Counted from the stretch's first letter, positions 1-11,300 are shown. The stretch is 60,000 bases of DNA from Symsagittifera roscoffensis (GCF_963678635.1 NC_087065.1:76735786-76795785); one strand, 5' to 3'. Made by a program: numbers and translations. Notes: generated by a model not told the origin, from the letters alone.

Positions 1-294
1 AGCAGAGATGTTTTTAGTTAGTTCTTTATTTTGTCAATTAATTTTGTTAATTCAAATTTTCGAGCTACAAACTCGAATGGAAGCGCCACCAAATTTACAA
101 GTCAATGTTTGAACAGTTTTTAAATGTTGCTAGCCATAGACTTTTTTATTTAATACATTTTTTTTGTCAATTTGGACGATCAACCAACCTCAAAAACTTT
201 TTGCTGGCTTAAGCAGGATAGAACGCCTTTTTTTTTCAAAGTTTGAAGAGCTGACAAATTAACGTTAACCGACCTCTCTTCGCCTATCCTTCAC
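1..294. other. KCNT intron, no feature seen
   Basis: AT-rich sequence downstream of the last visible channel exon. I see no open exon or repeat here. The next RCK1 exon must lie beyond the left edge. Confidence 0.6.
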
Positions 295-474
295 ATTGCG
301 AGATGAGAATATGAAACAGCTTTCGGCGTAGTGCACCTTCGCCCGAATGAGATCGGATACTCTGAGAGCACTGCCCTGGATGTAGATCACCCTCTGGCTC
401 CAGCTGGGGTTCTCCAGCATCGCGTTGATCTTACCATCGAACTCCAGGGGACACAGCAGTATGACGTAATAGTT
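295..474 (-). CDS. KCNT: KCNT exon, RCK1 continued
   Basis: Sixty codons between tatag and CGCAAT|gtgaag. It starts NYYVILLCPLEFD, contains NPSWSQRVIYIQGSALR and ends CFIFSSRN. This is the second and third Rossmann strand region of KCNT RCK1. No later exon is visible in 1-294, so the coding sequence continues outside the window. Confidence 0.93.
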
Positions 475-1065
475 CTATAACAGTTACAGCTACAGTTACT
501 TAACAGCTCGGACTGCAGATACACGGAATATAAACACACAAATTACGATTTATTATTGGTCGACCATTCAAAAAAATAATTGTCTAAAGGCCTCTTTGCC
601 GTCAATATACACTATCTAATTTTGAGAAGTGCGCGCCGAAAAAAAAACGAGAGGGAAGCGAGCGTAAAAAAATTTGAGAAAAAAGCGAGCGCCAAAAATT
701 TTAAGGAAGCGCGCGCCGAAAACTTTGGGTCATTTTAGTGTGTTTTAGGAGAGCTCGAAACTCATTTAGCTGGTTTAAAAAGAAACAAAAAGACGAAATT
801 TTCAAATTCAGCATTTTCGAATTAATTAATTTCTAAGCAACTGTCATGAATTTTGATATATATTCTCCCATCCTATTGCAAAAGGGGAGAGGGGAGAGCT
901 TTGGTAAAAGACACAAACTTCGTTTATTTTTAACCGCGGAACTAGATATTTGTGGGGGTGGAAACTGTTCACTTGGAACCATAGGGCTAAATAGTTTAGC
1001 TAACAAAATCCACTGTCCTAACTGAAATAAAGAACAGTTTATGAAAACAACAGCTGAGAGATGAC
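475..1065. other. KCNT intron with GCGAGCG-type short repeats
   Basis: This intron carries an imperfect tandem at about 628-730. Units of about 25-28 bp begin AAGCGAGCG or AAGCGCGCG, followed by an A/T-rich half. The remainder is unremarkable. Confidence 0.55.
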
Positions 1066-1230
1066 CTTGAGTTTTGGGTATGCGTAGAACTCGTTCATGA
1101 AGTCGTGCAGGATGTCCTCTGTGACAAAGGAGGTGCACAACACCACGTGCTGCTCCTTCTCCGCCCTCCTGTGGCTGTAGTTGCCCCCCAACTTCTGCTT
1201 CTCATCCCACGCGAACGACAGCGACTCCAG
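1066..1230 (-). CDS. KCNT: KCNT exon, linker and start of RCK1
   Basis: Fifty-five codons starting LESLSFAWDEKQKLGGNYS, then KEQHVVLCTSF and FMNEFYAYP. GGNYS followed by HVVLC is the S6-to-RCK1 junction and first beta strand of the RCK1 domain in KCNT channels, which binds Na+ and gates the pore. The donor after CTCAAG is gtcatc, a non-consensus but legal GT site. Confidence 0.93.
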
Positions 1231-1420
1231 CTAAGCAAACAAAAGCAGGGCTTTTTAAATCGTTATCCACACACTCCAAGTTTTAGGCAAAGAAATAACA
1301 TTTTTTTATGTATAAGGTTATGAGTAAAAGCATGTTGGTACGTAAGCAATTCAAGTGTATTTTTATCTGCACATTTCACTCAAATTCGGTCTTTTGATAG
1401 AAGAATGGAGTTAATTTTAC

Positions 1421-1616
1421 CTGCACGGGAATGAAGATGAGCGCGAGTCCAATGGTGAATATGACGAACAGTTTCGAGATCCATCCAATGGGGTACAAGT
1501 CCCCGTAGCCGACTGTGGAGAATGTGACGATGACGAACCAGAAGGAGTTGAAGAAGTCGTACTGTTCATCGCCACTCCTGTCCTGAATTCGCTCCAGATA
1601 GTGGATGCCACACATG
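1421..1616 (-). CDS. KCNT: KCNT exon with pore loop, TVGYGD filter and S6
   Basis: The translation has CGIHYLERIQ, then FWFVIVTFSTVGYGDLYP, then a long hydrophobic S6 ending in FIPVQ. TVGYGD is the K+ selectivity filter. CGI-x-HLER before it and the I/LP-LQ-like S6 end are typical of SLO2/KCNT rather than SLO1 or Kv channels. The exon is bounded by tttag and CAG|gtaaaa. Confidence 0.96.
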
Positions 1617-1730
1617 CTAAAAATGTGTGTAAAACCTGTGGTCCAGAGTTCGATCCCCGCAGTCTCCAAAAAATGAAAGCTTAAATTGTATTTTTTTTGA
1701 AACTATTTGTAAATGTTTAAATTGTCTCAC

Positions 1731-1813
1731 CATGTGAATGCGAGACAACAAATGAATGTGATCAACTTCATCAGCAGTCGCTGCATGGACGAAAACGCAA
1801 TGGGTTCCATGTA
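1731..1813 (-). CDS. KCNT: KCNT exon with transmembrane segment S5
   Basis: The exon begins YMEPIAFSSMQRLLMKL and continues into a hydrophobic S5 helix. The donor is ACATG|gtgaga, and the split TG|C codon joins the pore exon in frame. Confidence 0.88.
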
Positions 1814-2208
1814 CTAAAACAGGAAAGCACAGGTGGGCAACTTTTAAACATTTCAAACAAGCATATTCACACATTGGAAAAAGCCTATTGATACTTAAGC
1901 TTTGGACAAATAAAAAAAATTCGATGAGTGTTTGGTTGATTTGTCAAAAATCCGCTCCTTCTTTTGCTAAAAGTCTAAATGAAATCCTGATTTGAATGAT
2001 TTTAGATACTAACATTGAACTCTTGCCCATCTTGGGAAAAAATTCAGTCACTTCTGCGAAGAAAAAATGTTTAATGATGACTTTTCTGATTTCCTCAAGA
2101 ATGAAGGAAAAAGTGTATCCAAATAAGGAGTTCGGATACATGCAGCTCTGACGGTATGGCCAGTAGGTAGACAACCGAGTAAGCAGACAGGTCAGTAAGC
2201 AGACATAC

Positions 2209-2292
2209 CAGTATGCTCATGAGGAAGTGTTTGGCCAGCCAGCAGTTGAGGAAGGAGGGCACATAGAGAAAACGGAACAGAGGATGGCACAG
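2209..2292 (-). CDS. KCNT: KCNT exon, S4 region
   Basis: Twenty-eight codons between ttttccag and CTG|gtatgt. The string VPSFLNCWLAKHFL is the very conserved S4 region of SLO2 channels. It lacks the dense arginine array of voltage-gated channels, as expected for SLO2. Confidence 0.92.
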
Positions 2293-2571
2293 CTGGAAAA
2301 ATATGACTCAATTAAGTCCAAGTTTAATTCATCAAAACTGATTGAAAAACATAAGATTTCCAAAATAGTGGATCCACGTGTTGAATGTTACAATAAAAAA
2401 AAACAATTTTAGAAAAAATATACGCTTAAAATAAAAAGTGAAAAACATCAATTGCTTAAATATAAAGCTTTTTAATTTCACTTTCGAAGTCTTGGAGCTA
2501 AAAAAACTCAAAACTATGAGGTTTTTTAAAATATCAAAAAATATATAACGCATGAGGTTTTTTTTACTTAC

Positions 2572-2646
2572 CGAGGCAAGGAAAGGCAGTGATACGCATG
2601 TCTCAACAAATACTCTGTAGGACAAGATTTGCTCCACAATGTTTCC
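2572..2646 (-). CDS. KCNT: KCNT exon, S3 region
   Basis: Twenty-five codons between gttgcag and TCG|gtaagt, starting GNIVEQIL and ending LPFLAS. This aligns with the conserved GN-x-EQ ... LPF stretch between S2 and S3 of SLO2 channels. It is in phase 0 at both ends. Confidence 0.9.
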
Positions 2647-3564
2647 CTGCAACAATCAATACCTTGAACAATATCGCATAAATCAGGGCGAAGCCCCCGA
2701 GTGCCTCGCTAGCCCCTTAACTATAGGATGTTCTTTTTGGAGCAAAATTTCTTTTATTTTCATCTTTTTTATTTTTTCACCGAATTTCAATTTCGAGTAC
2801 AAACTGATATATTTTGGGCCTAATGAAGCAAAAATATGATCAAATAGTTGGCCTCAATCCCACTTGGGATGAGTTCGCAACCAGAAGGTTTCAACGAATT
2901 TATTTCAAAATCTCATAAAACTGCTCAAATCATGACAAACCCTGAGCGGTCCGAGTGCCCAAATAACGCCTCGGAAGTAATTGATTATTTTAAAATAAAT
3001 TTAACGCAAAACTAAACAGAACTTTTTTCAGATTTTTTTGAAAATTATCCATCTAAACACGAAATATAAAAAACAAAATGATAGACTTTGCTGATTTTAA
3101 CGTAACAATTGGCGCAAATAGCCTACTATTCAATTTGGAACAAATTTTGAGCCAGGTTGTTTTGCTGCTTGGAACGAAACATATCGCGCGTTATTTGTCT
3201 CAAATTGGTCAAATTGGCTAATTCAAACCCCAATAGCTTCACAAAAAAAATTTAAGTTGTTTTAAGAAACAAAAATAGCCGGTTACTCTGCAGTAAAAAA
3301 TTTCACAAAAATGGCTAGTTGAAAAACCGGATGTGTCTGGAGAACAAAACCACCACGAACACAAATAGTCAGTGAACTCCTTTGAAAGTCTCGAAACAAA
3401 AAGAACAGGTTGCTGCACTTTCGACAATTGAAAGTCAAAAAATTTCAATAAAATTAAAATATTCGAACTGTTTTCGAAATGTTTTTTGTTTTCAATTTTT
3501 TTTTGAAGTTTTCTTGATAAAGGGCGGTTGATGAATAAAACCACTGAAAAACAAGAAAATTCAG

Positions 3565-4150
3565 TTACTGTGCAAGTAGCACAGAATGTTCCGACCAGTC
3601 TTAAAAAATTACAAAATTATTTTTTTTTCAAATGAGTGTAATTTTTTTGACGTATTGTGACAAAAGAGTCTGAGAAAAAAACGCTCAGGCATTTTCGTCA
3701 GTCAGTGTAAAATAAGCAAATTAGAAAATAATTTTTGCAGAAAAATAACAAGAAAAACAAAAATCAAAAAAACATTAATTTTTTTTTGATTTTTCAAAAT
3801 TTTTTTCTCATTTTTTTGAAGTTTTTGATTCTCAGATGAGGCTAAAAAATTCAAAAAATAATTTCAATTGAATAAAATTAAATTCTCAAGGGTCAAAATA
3901 AGCATAAATAAGCTAACGTAAGCCTGCTCACTCGCTCGAAGCAATTTCGAAAAGTCAAAAATTTCAAAACGGTTTTTCTCGACAAGGAAAACTTTTTTGA
4001 AATTTTTATATATCGTTCGAACCACGACTGAAAGTGCTGAAATATGATAAATCACTCAATAGAGTCTAATGATAATTTGTGATAGCTGATATTGCGTGGA
4101 AAACAAAAAAAAACTAAAACATACCCGAATACCAAGTTCCTCCCCATTTT
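3565..4150 (+). repeat. Diverged dispersed repeat, copy A
   Basis: It shares anchors, in the same order and orientation, with about 31308-31875. These are TGTGCAAGTAGCA..GAATGTTCCGA at the start, TTTTTCTCGACA.. and GATAAATCACT.. in the middle, and GGAAAA..CAAAAAAAA..TAAAACA..ACC near the end. The two are strongly diverged by substitutions and indels. The family is unknown. Confidence 0.55.
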
Positions 4151-4637
4151 CAATGGTCGGAACAATAAACCATGACAGCAAAATTTTGTAAATGAAAATT
4201 AATATCAAATTATGACTGCATTGGCTTCCTCATCTTTTGGAAGGTTTTCTTTTCCTTTTAAGTTGCTGTTCTGTTCAGCAATGTTATTCAAAATTTTTAA
4301 TTCTTCAAAAAATTTTCAGTTTTTTTTCGAAAATGAGAAAAACTTTTGATATCTGTTTTGAGAATCTACCTTAACACTGCCAAGGCTTCAGAATTACACT
4401 TCACTTAATTTTTTTCAGTACTTTTTCAGTCAAATTTGTGCAATAAACCCAGTATTTTTTGAACCCAGAAAAATCTTATTGATTTCATACTGCCTCAAAT
4501 TATACCTACTCTCGTATTTTTTGTATCCAGACTGTTTTTTGTCAATTAAACAAAATCAGTACCCTGCCAAAATAATTCCGTACTATGGCGCTTATACGGA
4601 AAAAAGCTAGAAAACTTAAGACGATTGTATCAATAGT

Positions 4638-4985
4638 GTTTTAAAGCGCGTCCCGACAATTCGGCAAAAAAAAGTTCAGCCGATTTGAAATTCAGACAAT
4701 CCAGCCAAAAGTATACAGACAGTTCAGCCAGAGACAATTCAGCCAATAATAATAACCAACGCAGTCACGCCTACAGGTTGCAAGCTTGCAAACAGAGTGT
4801 ATGACTCTATACGGAATTAAGAGCCGGTAATCTTAAACCGAGAAGTAACTCCAAATCCGATTTTTTCTTTTGAATCAACCGTTTTGTAAAACGGGCTAAA
4901 TTGTCTCAGGCTGAATTGTCTGTAAACTTTTGGCTGAATTGTCTGATTTTCCAATCGACTGAATTGTCTGTGCGCCGTTTTAAAA
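4638..4985. repeat. Fold-back (MITE-like) inverted repeat
   Basis: The left arm (about 4638-4745) and right arm (about 4893-4985) are inverted copies of each other. Read inward, each goes from a TTTTAAA...GCGC start through repeated GACAATTCAGCC-like units, with GCCAAAAG and ACAGACA in the same order. The spacer is about 150 bp of unrelated sequence. No transposase is present, so this looks like a non-autonomous inverted-repeat element or a palindromic repeat inside the channel intron. Confidence 0.65.
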
Positions 4986-5262
4986 GACTCCATAAATTGA
5001 ATTTTGCAATTAGTTTTTTGAAGTCAACCTGTCAATCAGTTAGAATGAAATTTTTGTACCTTTGGTCTGCCATTTTGTTTTTTGAAAATTTTACTAATTC
5101 AGTATGAAAAAAAGAGATGATTTTGGTTTTCGGCTAGTGCACAAAACTTTTTTTCGTTGTTTCTGTCATTCGGCACTTCTGTAAATTTTAATTTTCAGCT
5201 TGAGAAAACCAATTTAATCACAAACACTTCACATACTTAGCAACATACATTTGTTGTCAATA

Positions 5263-5267
<5 letters not shown>

Positions 5268-5346
<79 letters not shown>

Positions 5347-5348
5347 TG

Positions 5349-5439
<91 letters not shown>
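5268..5439. repeat. Compound microsatellite (TA)n(TG)n
   Basis: About 30 bp of alternating TA leads straight into about 135 bp of TG repeats, with short interruptions (TCTG, TATG). Any open frame here is only a repeat translation. Confidence 0.97.
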
Positions 5440-5442
<3 letters not shown>

Positions 5443-5725
5443 TTAACGGTTATTTCTTATAAAATCTGTTTTATCTATAAAATTTCAAATTTAAAAAAAG
5501 ACATAAATTTTTAATATCCTGGTGTTTTCAATGGCTTAAAGTTTAGAGAAGGGGTGGAGGTGATTTGTTACAAGGTACAAAATTCGTATGTGCTTAACTG
5601 TTCAATTCTTTCTTTCTTAATAGGGGGACCGGAAGGAGTTTGAAGGAAGTACCATAGGTGGGGGGGATAGTTAAGAGTTAACAAGATCTCTATTAGTTAT
5701 AAGGTTTGATTGATGAGTGACTAAC

Positions 5726-5834
5726 TCTGAACTGGCATATGATGAGCACGATTGTGTCGATGGTGGAGAAGAGAGCGACTGCCACTTCTATGATGTAGAA
5801 CAACAGAGACCTCTCCACCCACAGCAATGCACCA
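5726..5834 (-). CDS. KCNT: KCNT exon with transmembrane segment S2
   Basis: The reading is GALLWVERSLLFYIIEVAVA followed by a hydrophobic stretch, the S2 region of KCNT channels (LWVER before S2 is a family hallmark). The acceptor is ttacttag and the donor is FR|gttagt. In the host this exon was about 1 kb from the S1 exon; the retroelement now separates them by about 20 kb. Confidence 0.9.
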
Positions 5835-6200
5835 CTAAGTAACAAACACGTATATGAATTAAGTTAAACAGATTTTGCCCATCTACAGTAGTACCTCAAG
5901 TTGTGACAAAAACTTCATAAAAATGTCGAGCTCTTAGACATTCAATACCCCCTCTTGATTGCTCTTTTTTGCTCCATTTTGTCCTTTGAGAAAATTTGTT
6001 ACGCATTACGTAGGCAGTCAGCCTATTCGAAACAAAAAGATGTATCAATTTGAGATTGACTCACTAAATTGGATATGTAGCGTTTCCAGGAACATCGTTG
6101 TCCGTGCATTCGAAGCTGAAGCATAAGTACCATACATCACTTGTAGGTAATTCACAACTATATAGATACTATGATAACAAATCCAACATCTTTTTTTACA
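5835..6200. other. KCNT intron left of retroelement copy 1
   Basis: Ordinary AT-rich intron sequence up to the GATG duplication. No other feature seen. Confidence 0.6.
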
Positions 6201-6204
6201 GATG
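6201..6204. repeat. Target site duplication GATG, left
   Basis: GATG directly precedes the TGGAAC start of the left LTR and recurs directly after the CTCA end of the right LTR at 25124-25127. Four bases fits Ty3/Gypsy integrases. Confidence 0.85.
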
Positions 6205-6612
6205 TGGAACCTGATCTAAACTACATTTTATGATTGGATAAATTAAATGTTTTACCAATGTAAAGTATTTAATATTAACCAATCATGATCCATCTAACTA
6301 ACAACCCACTTATTTGTAAGTGCTGAAGTTACTTGTAATTTCAGCACCAGAGAGATTTGAATTTAACTTAGAAATTAGTTGGACTCTCCCGAGCACTTCA
6401 GCAGCCGCAATAAACCAGTATACCCTAGATCTATTGAGCCTAGCAGAGACTAGTTAAACAACCTGAGACTAGATAGTATAAGAGTAAGATTAGGATCGGT
6501 ATTAGACTAAGAAGTTGCACGAATCTATCCGGCCGAAAATAAGATAGCGTGACGAGCAGACGGTGTACCCTATCCGAAATTACTCTATGAGTTACACTTC
6601 GGTCCTAACTCA
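6205..6612 (+). repeat. 5' LTR of copy 1
   Basis: 408 bp, TGGAACCTG...CCTAACTCA, apparently identical to 24716-25123. A polyadenylation signal AATAAA is at 6409-6414. A 13-bp near-perfect stem with a 2-base loop (6320-6347, around GTGCTGAA...TTCAGCAC) is present in all four LTRs of the window. The U3/R/U5 borders cannot be set from sequence alone; TATAAG at 6477-6482 lies after the AATAAA. Confidence 0.97.
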
Positions 6613-6614
6613 TC

Positions 6615-6624
6615 TGGTGCGACC
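6615..6624 (+). other. Putative tRNA primer binding site, copy 1
   Basis: TGGTGCGACC begins two bases after the LTR, the usual place and TGG start for a minus-strand primer site. It would pair with a tRNA 3' end GGTCGCACCA. I cannot assign the tRNA species. The following bases (CTCGAAC) look like the complement of a T-loop but do not give a clean T-arm. Confidence 0.75.
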
Positions 6625-7866
6625 ATAAGTCTCGAACAAGACCTTAATAGATTAGAATTAACCAAAATAGATTAGAAATTAGACAAAAACATTTACAAAA
6701 ATGTTATACGACAATAATTTAATCGAAATGTCTCTACGACTCAATAGATCAGAGCCAATATTCCGAACCATAACAGAACTACCCGGAATTGGAAGAAGAC
6801 CTCGAACCAAAGACGACATACGACAAAGTAGAAACTTGCCGTATAGTTATATGATAGTTCGGCAAAAGCCAGAACAAACTTTTATATTTCGAATACTACT
6901 TGCAATGAATTTAGATTTCCATTTGCAAACATAAAACCTTGAAGTTACTCTTCAAAATCATTTCAGGCGCTAAACAAATTTATTAATATACAATAACGAT
7001 TGATAAAAAGATCTAAGATCGTTTTCCTAAAACTCTGCAGTATTATACAAAACATGTTTGAAAAATATTTATTGGAAAATAAAAATAAAAATTAGTAGCA
7101 TGACAATAAATGGTTAGTAATCATAAATCATCCTGTTGTTCCAGCTTCATCATCTAAAACATAACAGCAATCATAAACCCACTAATATCATCAAAACACT
7201 AAATCTTTCCTTTACACACATTTAAAATTTTATTAAAACTTAAATTCACTTAATTTTAAAACCAGATCATCAAGGCTTATCCTTGGATCTTAAATCATTT
7301 TCTACTTAATTAAATTTCAAATTTGATCATCAAGGCTTATCCTTGAATCAAACAGAACAACTTTGTTCTCCCCCACCCACTTAATTAGTGTCTAACGACC
7401 TCAAACGTCGATTCACTACCCAACCCTTTCTAAAGACCTAAGACTAATAGAAATTTTTAAACAAAACTAATCATTCAAATTAGGATAAACAGTGAAGAAC
7501 TTCGGTTATTCATCCTTCACTTGACCCCCCCTCTTACCAGACCCAGGATAAATCTTAGACTTAGTAAGTTTAAAATAGTATCTAACGAACTACTCGCGTT
7601 CTAATTATACCTGAACCTTGTGGATCGATTTACTATTCTCCAACCCTTGAACACAATCACTACCCCTAAGTAAGATTAGGTAAGTTAACACCTTAACTTA
7701 TACTAGCCACGAGAAAGTAAAAAATCATTCTTCGGAATCGATATACTTTTCTCTCCAACCCTGAACAAACAGACCCAGGTTAAGCTAACCAAAAAATCGT
7801 AAGAACTAACAGTTTAGGAAAATAGAAATCATTTAACAACCCTTTGCATCCGTCATTCTAAACCTT
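6625..7866 (+). other. Long structured 5' leader of copy 1
   Basis: About 1.24 kb between the primer site and the 155-aa ORF, mostly non-coding apart from the 77-codon ORF at 6701. Two near-identical 25-base hairpin units lie at 7265-7289 and 7325-7349 (GATC...CAAGG-CTTAT-CCTTG...ATC), exactly 60 bases apart. Three degenerate repeats of a TCGAT..ACT..CCAACCC motif lie at 7408-7426, 7624-7653 and 7736-7770. These are candidates for packaging or dimer structures. Confidence 0.6.
6701..6934 (+). CDS. Small leader ORF, 77 aa, conserved in both copies
   Basis: Starts 88 bases after the LTR at the first ATG of the leader and ends before the hairpins. The product is basic, arginine-rich and about 9 kDa, with no recognised domain. 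Copy 2 has the same 77 codons with three replacements (T to A, T to I, P to H) and no indel. As the first ATG it would be met before gag by scanning ribosomes, so it may be a regulatory upstream ORF, a small accessory protein, or a 5' exon of spliced RNAs. The function is unknown. Confidence 0.5.
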   Translation: MLYDNNLIEMSLRLNRSEPIFRTITELPGIGRRPRTKDDIRQSRNLPYSYMIVRQKPEQTFIFRILLAMNLDFHLQT

Positions 7867-8334
7867 ATGTCATTTAAAAACCTAGGAAATAAACAAACAA
7901 TCGTTTTACACAATTGTGAAATAGATAACAAAAAATACGACCTTGTAATCACACCTCATACACAAACAGTTGGATACATTCGAACAAAACGACAAACACT
8001 AAAAAGAAAAATAATAACGAAACAAAGACAAATAACACGAAAAAGATTTTCAAAAAATCGAAACGCATTTTCAGAATCAGAAACCAACAGTTTAGACGAA
8101 CTTTACAAACTAAAAGAATCAATAGATAAAAATTGCCCAATTCACGATCAATTATATTTCTCTGACTCAGAAACAACTTCAAATTCATCACAAAGAGGAA
8201 AAAGAAGAATAAAAAAGCAGTACAAACACAAACCAGTACATTTATACAATTGGAATCAACCAATTCGACACATTAATAATTACATATTAACAGTCATCGA
8301 ACGAAAAAATGAGTTCAACGCACACCCCAGGTGA
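7867..8334 (+). CDS. Basic 155-aa ORF upstream of and overlapping gag-pol
   Basis: The product is highly basic (clusters such as KRQTLKRKIITKQRQITRKR at about residues 40-60, and RGKRRIKKQYKHK), with a serine/acidic patch (SDSETTSNSS). It suits a nucleic-acid-binding or nuclear accessory protein, but I recognise no family. Its last 26 bases overlap the Gag-Pol start (ATG 8309) in another frame. A frameshift into gag-pol is possible only by +1 in the short window 8291-8334, and I see no clear signal. Copy 2 keeps the full length with two replacements (V to I, I to Q). Separate initiation of gag-pol by reinitiation or leaky scanning is more likely. Confidence 0.75.
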   Translation: MSFKNLGNKQTIVLHNCEIDNKKYDLVITPHTQTVGYIRTKRQTLKRKIITKQRQITRKRFSKNRNAFSESETNSLDELYKLKESIDKNCPIHDQLYFSDSETTSNSSQRGKRRIKKQYKHKPVHLYNWNQPIRHINNYILTVIERKNEFNAHPR

Positions 8335-11300
8335 AGAAACTCCAGATGATGATGAAATCTTTCCTTTTATAGTAGACGCAGATACTGATAGAGGACAACA
8401 CATATTTTGTCAAAATTTACTCGTAAATTTATTTGAACCCGGAATCAGTCCATGTAAAACAGAGTTCCCCGATGTAAAAATCAAAAGACAAATCATAGAT
8501 CACTATCTAAAAGATATATGCAACATAACACAACAATATGGAATCTACTCCATAGAATTCACCTCACCAAACCATAATAATAGAAAATATACAATTCAAA
8601 CAGACGATCTTGATTTAGAATTTTCAAAAGTTTTTTCAGAATATATAAAAAGCATCCAATACCATAACTCACAAAGAGCAAACTCCATATTCACCAATGA
8701 AGTTTTCGCAATAATATATAGTTATATTTCGATATTAGAAAACGAAATCCCAATAACAAATGTCTCACCAAAAGAAACATCTAAACATTTGAAAGTACGA
8801 CATGAAATCACACTACTCTCCAGTTATTTAAACATCATTAAAGAAAATTTCACGAAAGACGACGTTTCACAACATACAAAACACGATCTACAAAAAATTT
8901 TGGCATGGTTCATAATAGATTACTTCACACACAATATTGATTTAATTGCACAAGCAAGAAAAAATTTTAGACCCCAAAATTCGAACGATGATACCGCTAT
9001 CACAGAACAATCAGATTATGTTTGGGACCCCGAATGGTCTCATCCCGCATTTATAAGCTTTCCACAATCAATCTCAAGTCAAGCAATAGATACAATATCT
9101 TACATAAGAGATTATGTAAGAGTAATACCATTAACAATTGATGCAACACCATTAAACTATAATACATTTTTACCCGATACACAAAATAATAGTTTAAACT
9201 CTACAGTTATACACAATGAAAACCTCAATGGAACTAGGAATCTTACTCAACAAGATATCCAGACACCATCACACTTCATAAATGAAGAAATTGTACACAC
9301 AACAACTACGCAACAAAGTATTTCACCAATACGCCCAAATTTAACAACACCAAGAAATACAAATCCTTCACAAACACAGGTAACCTTACAATCAACCGTT
9401 AAACCTTCGGTTGCCCCTAAATATTCACATATGGATTACCAAACATACAGACCCATGACAATACCACCAAAAACACGCAAAACATTCACTAGAAACAACT
9501 TTGCAGACCATAATTATAATTATACACATCCATCAAAAACATATAATCAACCACAAAGAAATTTTAACCAATATACAAGATCTCGAAATTGGGATAACCC
9601 AATGGCCCAACCTAATTCAACAAATTTCCAAACAAATCCTCCACGGGATCACAGTGAAAATTACCCATTTTTTCAACAAAATAAAAATAAAAAACAGACA
9701 TCTTATCAAATGGATTATTTATCCTCAGATGATGATTTCTTACAACCAGATATATTTGCACAAAATACTCAAGAATATCGTAGACAAGGAATACAGAGAA
9801 CACGTACAAATCATAGAAATTTTTCTCCACAACCAATAGATGCACAAAATCAACAACCAATTCAACAACAAAATCCAATTAATACACAATCTTTTCAACC
9901 AATTCAACAACAAAATCCAATGACTGCACACTCGTATCAACCATCACAAATGCAAAATGAAATACCACTCCCATATTATCTCCAACAACATGAGATAACA
10001 AGAAACCAACTTTCAAATTTTTCTCAAATGCCAAATGCAGCAGAATCATTACAAATGACAATGAATCCATACCTTATGGGTGGATCATCAATAACATCAA
10101 ACAAACCTTTAATGGTTTTCACAGGAACAGACCCTGAATACTCTGTAGAAGATTATTTAAATGCAGTAACAGCAAACCTAATTTTAAATATTGGACCTGA
10201 ACCAATTAATACGCCACTACATCAAAATTGGATACATCGACGCACAGCGTTAATACAAACAACCTTAGATGGCGCAGCCCAAAAATGGTTTTCAGTACTA
10301 CCTCTAGAAATAAAATCAAACTGGAAAAGATTTACACAAGAATTTTCAAAAATGTTTGACTCCGAAAGAAACAAACAACAACAAAGAGTTTTATGTAATG
10401 AAATTCGCAGATTACCAAACGAAACCATCAAGCAAATAGCAGTACGAATCGAAACACTAGTTCGAAAAGCATATTCATTAAATACACATGACTATAAAAA
10501 CACAAAGATGACAGAAATCTTAATGATGACCTTAACACCACAATTAAGGAAAATAGCAATAAAAAAGAGAGCATCACATCCTTCTTCAATTCGAGAACCC
10601 GATTTAGATTTTCGAAAACTAGTAGACAAATTAGAACAAGCAGAAATCACGATGAAACTAGAAGAAACGGAAAATCTGAAATTACAATACGTTAACAGAA
10701 TTGAAACGACTCCCACTAATATTAATAATATACAGGAATCAGAGACAGACCTCGTTGAAAAAATCACTGAAATACTCAATATCTACGAAAAGAACCCAAA
10801 CTTTAAAGGCAAACCATCTTTCAAAAAATGGTGTAATTATTGCCGACGATACGGACATAGTATTTCCGAATGTAGACAAAAACAGCAAGATAACCAAAAT
10901 AAACCTCAAAAATATAAAGAACCAAATAAATCATTCTATCAATACATGAAAAAAGATCAAAATCTACCGAACAAAACAGTCCACAGCAACAACAGTTCAG
11001 GAAAACCACTCCCGAACAATACAAATTATACAAGAAATCAATCACCATATAACTCAAGTTATAGAGGAAGATCACCAGAACGAAGAAACACGTATAATTC
11101 ATCACAAAATCACTACAATAGACCAAATAGTCGAAATAACTACTCCAGATCAAATTCAAACACACAACGATTTGTTTCTAGATCTAATTCCCAATCAAGA
11201 AATAACTACTATCCAAACAACCAATCACGAAATTCATCATACAATAGGAATAGAAACTACTCCTATAATCGAAATAGAAGTTATTCAAACAACCGAAACC

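Larger units (their letters stand above)
2647..5725. other. KCNT intron between S2 and S3 exons
   Basis: A three-kilobase AT-rich intron. It holds one copy of a diverged dispersed repeat (about 3565-4150, partner near 31308-31875), a fold-back element (about 4638-4985) and a large TA/TG microsatellite (5268-5439). No other exon is evident. Confidence 0.7.

Noticed and set aside
5251-5514. 87-codon ORF of alternating Val and Cys
   Set aside because: A translation of the TG microsatellite.
8291-8334. Programmed frameshift from the 155-aa ORF into gag-pol
   Set aside because: An A AAA AAT heptamer is present at 8304-8310, but a -1 shift there leads to an immediate stop; the gag frame would need +1. 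Gag-pol has its own ATG.
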